Below the pieces are notes generated by a model. The model had not been told where the DNA came from. It did no database searches and saw only the letters and a list, made by a program, of their open reading frames with translations. This document shows, piece by piece, positions 1 to 5,391 of a stretch of DNA of 5,391 bases. Each line of letters begins with the position of its first letter. Position 1 is the stretch's first letter. Location: assembly GCA_946497585.1 (NCBI GenBank), contig CAMMLF010000112.1, forward strand, positions 1-5,391, in the 5' to 3' direction. Source of the stretch: an uncultured Clostridium sp. GTDB taxonomy: Bacteria; Bacillota; Clostridia; TANB77; CAG-508. A program made the position numbers and the translations under genes.

Positions 1-3000
1 ACATCTTTTTCAATCCTTAATGTAACATATGGCTTTTCTCCTGGTGAAAATCTAACTTTAGTTTTATATTTTAGTATAATATCTCTTAAAGCTTCATCAC
101 TTAAAGTTTTAAAGTATATAACTACATCATTTTGTTTTTGTTGTAACTTAGTTACATTTGCTTTTCTACATGAATTTTTTATTCTTGCAATCTCTAGTAA
201 ATTATATACCTCTTCTGGCATTTCACCATATCTATCAATAATTTCATCAATAATATTCTGTACATCCTCTTCTGTTTTTGCACCTGCAATGTCTTGGTAA
301 ATCTCAATTTTTTGAGCTGAGTCTTCTATGTATTCTTCTGGTATGTATGAAGAAATATTTAAGTCTATTGTTATTTCTTCCTCTTCTTCTACTTTTTCGC
401 CTTTCATTTCTTTTACAACTTCGTTTAAAAGTTTGTTATACATATCGTAACCAATTTGTTCAATATGCCCATGTTGCATTTCGCCAAATATACTTCCTGC
501 ACCTCTTATTTGTAAATCTCTTGTTGCTATTTTAAATCCTGAACCAAATTCAGTAAATTCTTTTATGGCTTTTAATCTTTGAGTTGCATCTTCTGAAAGC
601 ATTTTGTCTCTCTTGTAAGTTATATATGCATAGGCTTGTTTATCGCTTCTTCCAACTCTACCTCTTATTTGATAAAGTTGTGCTAAGCCGAATCTGTCTG
701 CATTTTCAACAATAATTGTATTTGCATTTGGTATGTCTATTCCTGACTCTAGTATTGTTGTGCAAACTAACACATTAGTTTTTCCATCTATGAAGTCTTG
801 CATTATATCTTCTATTTCACCACCACTCATTTTTCCATGAGCATACGCAACTTTTGCTTCAGGCACCAAGCTTTCTATTTCTTGAGCTTTTCTGGCTATT
901 GACTCAACAATATTATATATGTAAAATACTTGGCCATTTCTTTCTAGCTCTTTTGTAATAGCTTCTTTTATAACTTCTTTGTCATATTCAAGTACATATG
1001 TTTGAATAGGCTTTCTATTTTGTGGTGGCTCATAAATAACTGACATATCTCTTATTCCCACAACTGACATTTGAAGCGTTCTAGGTATAGGAGTTGCAGT
1101 CATTGTAAGAACGTCTATTGTAGATTTATATTGCTTTATTTTTTCTTTATCTTTTACTCCAAATCTGTGCTCCTCATCTATTATTAAAAGTCCTAAATCT
1201 TTAAACTCTACATCTTTGCTAAGTATTCTATGAGTTCCAATTACTATGTCTACTTTGCCCTGTTTTAATCTTTCTACTATGTCTTTTTGCTGTTTTTGAG
1301 TTTTAAATCTATTTAATAGTTCAATTCTTATTGGATATTCTGCCATTCTTTCTTTAAATTCTTGATATTGCTGGCTTGCTAAAATTGTTGTTGGCGCTAA
1401 ATACGCAACTTGCTTGCTATCCATAACAGCCTTAAATGCTGCCCTTATTGCTACCTCTGTTTTTCCATAACCAACATCTCCACATAAAAGTCTATCCATA
1501 GGTCTTGGATTTTCCATATCCTTTTTAACTTCTTCTATACACCTTAGCTGGTCATTAGTTTCTGTGTACTCAAAACTATCCTCAAATTGTTTTTGAAATA
1601 CTGTATCTTTTGAAAAAGCAAAGCCTTTTGCATTCTCCCTTTTGGCATATAGTTCAATTAATTCTTTTGCAACAGCTCTTAAATTGCCTTTAACTCTAGC
1701 TTTTGTCTTTTCCCAATCTTTAGTTCCTAACTTGTTTAATTGCAAATTACCTTCGGCACCAATATATTTACGTACATTGTCCAAATCTTCTGTTGGAACA
1801 TATAAAATGTCTCCATCTCTGTACTTTAATTGAATAAAATCTTTAGTAACACCATCAACTTTTATAGTATTTACACCTGTAAATATACCAATACCGTGAT
1901 TTTTATGTACAATATAATCTCCAACTTTAAGGTCTGCAAATACTATTTTTTCACTGTTTTTAAATGTGTCTGAAACTTTTTTACGTTTAACATTTTTATA
2001 AAAAAATTCATCACTGCTTAATACAACTAAATTAGTGTCTTTATCTTCAAATCCAGTAGTTAAAGCTCCTTCAGAAATTACAACTTCGCCTTGTTTTAAA
2101 TTAATGTTGTCTAAAGAATCTGCATAAACAACTTGATTGCCTTTAAATCTTCTTATGCTTGTCGAATTTGTTTTATCGCTACTTGCTTTTGCTTTCGAAA
2201 TTGCCGGTTTAATTTTGTTTTCATTTAAATTATCATTGGTTTCTATTTCACCAGCATTATTAAGCGCTCTTAAAACTTTTGTAGTATTATCCTTATCTCC
2301 TGCTAAAATAACAACCTTTTTATTGTTTTGCACATACTCATTTATGCGCTCCTCTAAGTCTTTAACATCGCCTTTTACTAAGTTTATTTCTTTAGTATTA
2401 AAATCATTTTTCAAAGTATCTTGTTCAAATAAATTTGCACTTTCTTTAATATCAAAAGTATAATTGTTCAAATTACTTAACGCTTCTGGCACTGGCTTTT
2501 CTTTTTCGATTAGAGCCTTTATTAAGTTTTCATTTTCTTTTTGGATTGCTTCCACTCTTTGCTTTATTTTTTCAGGCTCATCCAAAAATATTGTAAAATT
2601 AGGTATGTAATCTAAAAAGCTTACCTGTTTTGTATAAAATTCATTAAAATATTTGTCAATTCTTGTAGTATAATCTCCATTTTGTATAATCTCTATATCT
2701 TCAAAAGAATAATTATCTAATTTTTCTATTCTTGTGCAAACATTTTGTATACTATCTTCCAAAATCATCTCTGTAGCAGGACAAATTTCCACAGTTTTTA
2801 ACATATCTGTGGATCTTTGTGAAGAGATTTTAAATTTTCTAATTGAGTCAATGTCATCTCCCCAAAACTCAATTCTTACACCTTCTGTATCAGTTAAGCC
2901 AATGTCTACAATGTCGCCTCTAATGCTAAACTCGCCCCTATTTTCAATCAAGTCAACCCTTTTATAACCCATTTGAACAAGGCTTTTTTTTAGTTCTTCA

Positions 3001-3443
3001 TGACTTATTGTGTCTGTTAAGTTAAGTCTTAAAACAGTATTATACAAAGTTTCTTTTGCAATCATTTTTTGCATAATTGCTTCAATAGTTGTTATAACTA
3101 TTTTTGTTTTTCCTTTATAAATGTTGTTCAAAACTTGTATTCTTTCATATTCTATATCATTGCTTTCAGCATCATAATCATATATTGAAATTTCTCTTTT
3201 AGGAAAATACTCAACCTTGTTTACAAAATAACTTAAGTTCTTTTCAAGTTCTTTTGCTTGCATTTCATTGTATGTAATAATGCAAATTGGCATTCTTTCT
3301 TCTTTAAATAATGCTCCTATTAGCTCTGTTTTAGCCACAGGAACAAGACCCGATATTTCTACCGGGTATGTTTTATTTTTTAATTTTTCTTTAAATGACT
3401 TGTATTTTTGTGTTGAAGCCAAATCTCTTAAAATATAGTTCAT
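1..3443 (-). CDS. mfd: Transcription-repair coupling factor Mfd (3'-truncated by window edge)
   Basis: Mfd is a cytoplasmic ATP-driven DNA translocase. It displaces RNA polymerase stalled at lesions and recruits UvrA for nucleotide excision repair. I read 1147 codons without an internal stop; the usual length is about 1150-1180, so only a few dozen C-terminal residues are missing. Seen in order: an N-terminal UvrB-like module with a degenerate P-loop (GLVPVAKTEL, about 32-41) and GYKRVDLIENRGEFSIRGD; a CarD-like RNA-polymerase-interacting domain opening with GDYIVHKNHGIGIF (509-522); Walker A in MDRLLCGDVGYGKT (649-662); the DEEHRFG box (756-762); motif VI QIRGRVGR (925-932); the RecG-like TRG segment RDLQIRGAG (975-983); and the C-terminal D7 domain (YIPEEYI near 1033). 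A polar low-complexity stretch (about 398-431) precedes the polymerase-binding domain. The ATG is chosen because AGGGAGA lies 7 bases upstream of it and a promoter lies just beyond. The gene is divergent from the YlbJ-like gene. Identification is very secure. Confidence 0.98.
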   Translation of the reverse strand, partial: MNYILRDLASTQKYKSFKEKLKNKTYPVEISGLVPVAKTELIGALFKEERMPICIITYNEMQAKELEKNLSYFVNKVEYFPKREISIYDYDAESNDIEYERIQVLNNIYKGKTKIVITTIEAIMQKMIAKETLYNTVLRLNLTDTISHEELKKSLVQMGYKRVDLIENRGEFSIRGDIVDIGLTDTEGVRIEFWGDDIDSIRKFKISSQRSTDMLKTVEICPATEMILEDSIQNVCTRIEKLDNYSFEDIEIIQNGDYTTRIDKYFNEFYTKQVSFLDYIPNFTIFLDEPEKIKQRVEAIQKENENLIKALIEKEKPVPEALSNLNNYTFDIKESANLFEQDTLKNDFNTKEINLVKGDVKDLEERINEYVQNNKKVVILAGDKDNTTKVLRALNNAGEIETNDNLNENKIKPAISKAKASSDKTNSTSIRRFKGNQVVYADSLDNINLKQGEVVISEGALTTGFEDKDTNLVVLSSDEFFYKNVKRKKVSDTFKNSEKIVFADLKVGDYIVHKNHGIGIFTGVNTIKVDGVTKDFIQLKYRDGDILYVPTEDLDNVRKYIGAEGNLQLNKLGTKDWEKTKARVKGNLRAVAKELIELYAKRENAKGFAFSKDTVFQKQFEDSFEYTETNDQLRCIEEVKKDMENPRPMDRLLCGDVGYGKTEVAIRAAFKAVMDSKQVAYLAPTTILASQQYQEFKERMAEYPIRIELLNRFKTQKQQKDIVERLKQGKVDIVIGTHRILSKDVEFKDLGLLIIDEEHRFGVKDKEKIKQYKSTIDVLTMTATPIPRTLQMSVVGIRDMSVIYEPPQNRKPIQTYVLEYDKEVIKEAITKELERNGQVFYIYNIVESIARKAQEIESLVPEAKVAYAHGKMSGGEIEDIMQDFIDGKTNVLVCTTILESGIDIPNANTIIVENADRFGLAQLYQIRGRVGRSDKQAYAYITYKRDKMLSEDATQRLKAIKEFTEFGSGFKIATRDLQIRGAGSIFGEMQHGHIEQIGYDMYNKLLNEVVKEMKGEKVEEEEEITIDLNISSYIPEEYIEDSAQKIEIYQDIAGAKTEEDVQNIIDEIIDRYGEMPEEVYNLLEIARIKNSCRKANVTKLQQKQNDVVIYFKTLSDEALRDIILKYKTKVRFSPGEKPYVTLRIEKD

Positions 3444-3450
3444 ATTTTGG

Positions 3451-3457
3451 TCTCCCT
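3451..3457 (-). promoter_or_regulatory. Shine-Dalgarno site of mfd
   Basis: The minus strand reads AGGGAGA, then seven bases, then the ATG at 3443. It is a good purine-rich ribosome binding site at normal spacing, and it fixes the chosen Mfd start. Confidence 0.75.
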
Positions 3458-3466
3458 AATATTAAT

Positions 3467-3495
3467 ATTTTAGCATATTCTCTTGCAAATTACAA
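3467..3495 (-). promoter_or_regulatory. Probable sigma-A promoter of mfd (extended -10)
   Basis: Read on the minus strand, TTGTAA (3495-3490) is followed after exactly 17 bases by TAAAAT (3472-3467). A TGC just before the -10 makes it an extended -10. The -35 matches the consensus at 4 of 6 positions and the -10 at 5 of 6. Transcription would start near 3460, giving a leader of under 20 bases that still contains the Shine-Dalgarno site. Such hits also arise by chance in AT-rich DNA, but spacing, the TG extension and position all fit. Confidence 0.6.
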
Positions 3496-3518
3496 GCAGA
3501 TTATGTACACTATTTTTT

Positions 3519-3542
3519 CAATTAAGAACCGTCTCCAATTAA
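3519..3542. repeat. Short direct repeat CAATTAA flanking a GC-richer 10-mer
   Basis: Two identical heptamers, CAATTAA at 3519-3525 and 3536-3542, enclose GAACCGTCTC in the mfd/ylbJ-like divergent spacer. The 10-mer is much more GC-rich than its surroundings. The unit could be a regulator site, or a remnant of a dispersed repeat containing a GAACCGTC-type core. Function is unknown. Confidence 0.4.
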
Positions 3543-3545
3543 AAA

Positions 3546-3573
3546 TCATATTTTAATAATACAAGCATATATT
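3546..3573 (+). promoter_or_regulatory. Sigma-E-like promoter upstream of the YlbJ-type gene (tentative)
   Basis: TCATATT (3546-3552) fits the Bacillus mother-cell sigma-E -35 pattern (KMATATT). After 13 bases, CATATATT (3566-3573) differs from the CATACAnT -10 pattern at one defined position. The 13-base gap is at or just below the short end of usual spacing. The predicted start of transcription would fall at or within a few bases of the ATG at 3580. B. subtilis ylbJ is a sigma-E gene, which makes the match biologically plausible. In such AT-rich DNA a chance match is quite possible. Confidence 0.35.
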
Positions 3574-3579
3574 AAAATT

Positions 3580-4611
3580 ATGAAAAGTTTTAAATTTTAT
3601 TGCATTTCTTTAAAAAGAAATATTTTGCCAATTATTTTTATATTATTTTTATTTTGTTTAGTAGTATTTTCTGCTAGCAATTTGTCTGCGACTAAATCAG
3701 GCTTGAGTTTGTGGGCTAACTCTGTTGTGCCTTCACTTTTTCCTTTTTTAGTTGCAACTGAGCTTTTGAGCTATACAAATGTCGTTAATTTTATAAGTAT
3801 GAAGCTGGATAAATTTATGCGTCCTATTTTTAATATGCCTGGATGTGCGGCTTACCCTTTAATTTTGGGAATGCTTAGTGGCTATCCTGTTGGTGCCAAA
3901 ACTGTATGCCAAATATATAAAGAAGGTCTATGCACCAAAAGAGAGGCTGAATTAATGCTAGCATATACTAACAACTCAGGTCCACTTTTTATTATAGGAA
4001 CTGTAGGTATTTCTATGTTTGGAAGTACTACAATTGGTCTAATCTTACTATTTACGCATATATTGGCTTCTCTTTCTGTTGGAATTATTTTTGGCAAAAA
4101 AATTGGAAGTAAATATAAATCTATGAATAAAGATTACGTAAAATTAAGTCGTCAGAGTGTAAGTTTTTCAAATTTAGGAGAGGTTTTATCTAACAGTATA
4201 ATTTCTAGTATAAAAACTATAATGATGATTGGTGGATTTGTTGTAATATTTTCAGTAATAATTTCTATATTAAAAAATTCTGGGCTATTAAATATGATTG
4301 CAAGATTCCTATCACCTTTGTTTGGAAATAGTAGTTTTATTTCAGGTACTTTATCTGGAATAATAGAACTAACAAATGGTCTAAATGCTATAAGTACTAT
4401 TCATGTAAAAGCAATTTCTACAAATATTTTATTAAGCGCATTTTTGCTTGGATTTGGTGGTTTTTCTGTAATGCTTCAGATACTAAGTGTGGTTTCTAAG
4501 GAGAAATTGTCTATAAAGCCATACATAATAGGTAAAATTTTGCAAGCCATACTTGCTACTGCGTACACTTTTGTTGTGCTACAAATACCTATGTTTAATT
4601 TTAATTTGTAA
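3580..4611 (+). CDS. ylbJ: YlbJ-type sporulation integral membrane protein (nucleoside-recognition/Gate family)
   Basis: This is a polytopic membrane protein of 343 residues with about eight or nine hydrophobic segments, including clear ones at 14-34, 150-172, 210-230, 282-305 and 318-337. YlbJ relatives are needed in Bacillus for heat-resistant spores; the transported substrate, if any, is not known to me. Supporting motifs are GLSLWANSVVPSLFPF (41-56), MRPIFNMPG (80-88), GMLSGYPVGAKT (97-108), AYTNNSGPLFIIG (128-140) and LGFGGFSVMLQ (290-300). The second half echoes the first: 200-221 resembles 41-62, and SPLFGNSS (245-252) aligns with RPIFNMPG, as expected for two gate repeats. At 343 residues it is shorter than B. 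subtilis YlbJ (about 408). The ATG is the first ATG after the in-frame stop at 3523-3525, yet no Shine-Dalgarno sequence precedes it. The next gene is 211 bp downstream on the same strand. The family call is strong; the symbol and role are by homology. Confidence 0.85.
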   Translation: MKSFKFYCISLKRNILPIIFILFLFCLVVFSASNLSATKSGLSLWANSVVPSLFPFLVATELLSYTNVVNFISMKLDKFMRPIFNMPGCAAYPLILGMLSGYPVGAKTVCQIYKEGLCTKREAELMLAYTNNSGPLFIIGTVGISMFGSTTIGLILLFTHILASLSVGIIFGKKIGSKYKSMNKDYVKLSRQSVSFSNLGEVLSNSIISSIKTIMMIGGFVVIFSVIISILKNSGLLNMIARFLSPLFGNSSFISGTLSGIIELTNGLNAISTIHVKAISTNILLSAFLLGFGGFSVMLQILSVVSKEKLSIKPYIIGKILQAILATAYTFVVLQIPMFNFNL

Positions 4612-4686
4612 TTAAAAGTCAGTATAGAAAATTTCAAATTATTTCTTGTTTTCAATTAATTTTCACCTCTATTTATTATATTCAAA

Positions 4687-4803
4687 TTAGATATTTTTCG
4701 ACACTGTTTCCCTAATTACAATGTTCTATTTTGGCATGTTTAATAATTAAATAGTTTTCGATATTTTTAGGCATCAATCACCTTTTTTAGACAATTTTCG
4801 TAT
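4687..4803 (+). repeat. Three copies of a TTARAYAnTTTTCG element spaced 60 and 40 bp apart
   Basis: TTAGATATTTTTCG (4687-4700), TTAAATAGTTTTCG (4747-4760) and TTAGACAATTTTCG (4787-4800) align without gaps and differ at only three or four positions. Start-to-start distances are 60 and 40 bp, both multiples of 20 and close to whole helical turns, so the copies would lie on roughly the same face of the DNA. CG dinucleotides are scarce in this DNA, so three TTTTCG cores in about 105 bp of spacer are notable. The array ends about 20 bp before the glycosyltransferase start. It is best read as a set of transcription-factor sites. Confidence 0.5.
4697..4703 (-). promoter_or_regulatory. Spo0A box (TGTCGAA), first of three related sites
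   Basis: Read on the minus strand, 4703-4697 is TGTCGAA, an exact match to the 0A box bound by the sporulation master regulator Spo0A, followed by AAA. The equivalent position in the second repeat (4763-4757) reads TATCGAA, one mismatch. The third (4803-4797) reads ATACGAA, which keeps only the CGAA core. A TACAAT hexamer at 4717-4722 lies 17 bp from the box's 5' half, so the box would overlap the -35 region, as at some Spo0A-activated promoters. Binding is inferred only. Confidence 0.4.
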
Positions 4804-4811
4804 TATATTAT

Positions 4812-4819
4812 GAGGTGAT
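4812..4819 (+). promoter_or_regulatory. Strong Shine-Dalgarno site of the glycosyltransferase gene
   Basis: GAGGTGAT matches the anti-SD end of 16S rRNA over eight bases and ends three bases before the ATG at 4823 (five bases after GAGGTG). This fixes the start. The ATG at 4810 is out of frame and overlaps this site. Confidence 0.8.
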
Positions 4820-4822
4820 AAA

Positions 4823-5391
4823 ATGTTTTTAATATCAATAATGATTGCATTATTGTACCTTGCATTTTCAATATTTATAAGTATTAATTGGATCTATGAT
4901 ATTGCTTGCTACTTTGGATATTTTGTTGCAATTTATTTAGTAACATTTATTGCTTTAATACCCGGATTTGTTTATATATTTACCTTGATTAGTTTATTAT
5001 TTGACAAGAAAAAGAAAAAAACAAATCCTCAAAAAGAGGCAGATGTTACAGTTTTAATACCAGTATATAATGCCAAAAATTCAATTAAAGAAACTTTAGA
5101 ATCAATTAAAAAGCAAAAATACAGTGGAAATATTTGTATAAATATTATAGATGATGGATCAAACGATGGTACTTTAGAATTACTGAAATCAATGGATTTA
5201 GACTCTAATATAAATCTTATAGAGTCACCTCACCAAGGAAAAGCAGCCGCACTAAATAAGGCTCTTAAGTGTGTAAAAACAGATTATACTATTACAATAG
5301 ATAGTGATACTGTTTTGCATCCTTTAGCTATAAGAAACATTATGAATAAACTAATTCATTCTAATGAAAAAACAGCTGCAACTGCCGGATG
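4823..5391 (+). CDS. Membrane-anchored family 2 glycosyltransferase, PgaC/cellulose-synthase type (C-terminus beyond window)
   Basis: These are the first 189 residues of a processive-type GT2 enzyme. Such enzymes polymerise a sugar from a nucleotide-sugar donor and pass the chain through the membrane. Two hydrophobic regions (about 2-22 and 30-60) are followed by a lysine run (62-66), then the GT-A catalytic fold: VTVLIPVYNA (75-84), the nucleotide-binding IDDGSNDGT (109-117), HQGKAAALNKAL (137-148) and the metal-binding DxD in TITIDSDT (156-163). The window ends in the AATAG segment that usually precedes the acceptor-site region. The acceptor-site and QxxRW motifs, and any C-terminal membrane segments, lie outside, so the product (poly-N-acetylglucosamine, cellulose-like or hyaluronan-like) cannot be assigned. 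Start and SD are unambiguous. It follows the YlbJ-type gene after 211 bp and probably has its own promoter, given the repeated TTTTCG elements in front of it. Confidence 0.92.
   Translation, partial: MFLISIMIALLYLAFSIFISINWIYDIACYFGYFVAIYLVTFIALIPGFVYIFTLISLLFDKKKKKTNPQKEADVTVLIPVYNAKNSIKETLESIKKQKYSGNICINIIDDGSNDGTLELLKSMDLDSNINLIESPHQGKAAALNKALKCVKTDYTITIDSDTVLHPLAIRNIMNKLIHSNEKTAATAG

Noticed and set aside
1921..2880. Possible frameshift or stop in the least conserved part of mfd
   Set aside because: I read the frame triplet by triplet through this region and found no in-frame stop. Conserved Mfd motifs on both sides are in the same frame.
278..2967. Several plus-strand open frames of 63-108 codons
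   Set aside because: They all lie antisense within the well-supported mfd frame, have no SD, and give low-complexity hydrophobic translations typical of the complement of an AT-rich gene.
3483..3497. CTTG...CAAG inverted repeat overlapping the mfd -35 as an operator
   Set aside because: Arms of only four bases give too little information to support a binding site.
3882..4097. Minus-strand open frame of 71 codons
   Set aside because: It lies entirely antisense to the YlbJ-type gene, with no recognisable domain or ribosome binding site.
4612..4680. Possible Rho-independent terminator after the YlbJ-type gene
   Set aside because: Only AT-only imperfect palindromes (AGAAAATTT...AAATTATTTCT) are present. 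There is no GC-containing stem followed by a T run.
4726..4754. Inverted repeat CTATTT...AAATAG
   Set aside because: Arms of six AT-rich bases with a 17-base loop are expected by chance at this composition.
4612..4822. c-di-GMP or other riboswitch in the glycosyltransferase leader
   Set aside because: No GEMM-type conserved core or stable GC-paired stems are visible; the spacer is nearly all A and T.
1..5391. CRISPR array, tRNA/rRNA, insertion sequence, toxin-antitoxin or phage-defence cassette
   Set aside because: There are no spaced long repeats, RNA-gene signatures, transposase motifs or small paired genes. Three ordinary gene families account for almost all of the window.

Overview
The window is AT-rich, has Firmicutes-type Shine-Dalgarno sites, and carries a YlbJ-type sporulation membrane protein. 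These point to a low-GC, endospore-forming (or recently spore-forming) member of the Clostridia. This is inference from composition and gene families; no species can be named.

Layout. Nearly two thirds of the window (3443 down to base 1, minus strand) is one uninterrupted reading frame for Mfd, the transcription-repair coupling factor. Only its extreme C-terminus lies outside. A 136-bp divergent spacer follows. It holds a good extended -10 promoter and SD for mfd, an odd GC-richer patch (GAACCGTCTC between two CAATTAA copies), and a sigma-E-like promoter facing the plus-strand gene. That gene (3580-4611) is a 343-residue, two-gate-repeat membrane protein of the YlbJ/nucleoside-recognition family. 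A 211-bp spacer (4612-4822) follows, with three regularly spaced copies of a TTARAYAnTTTTCG element. The first copy contains a perfect Spo0A box on the minus strand. The last gene (4823 to the window end) is the N-terminal part of a membrane-anchored family 2 glycosyltransferase of the PgaC/cellulose-synthase type.

How the parts may relate. Mfd is a housekeeping DNA-repair protein with no functional link to the other two. The plus-strand pair is more suggestive: a spore-formation membrane protein with a sigma-E-like promoter, then a polysaccharide synthase behind Spo0A-box-like elements. This hints at a region under developmental (sporulation/biofilm) control. No mobile element, CRISPR array, tRNA, rRNA or clearly novel system is visible; the most interesting signals are in the two intergenic spacers.
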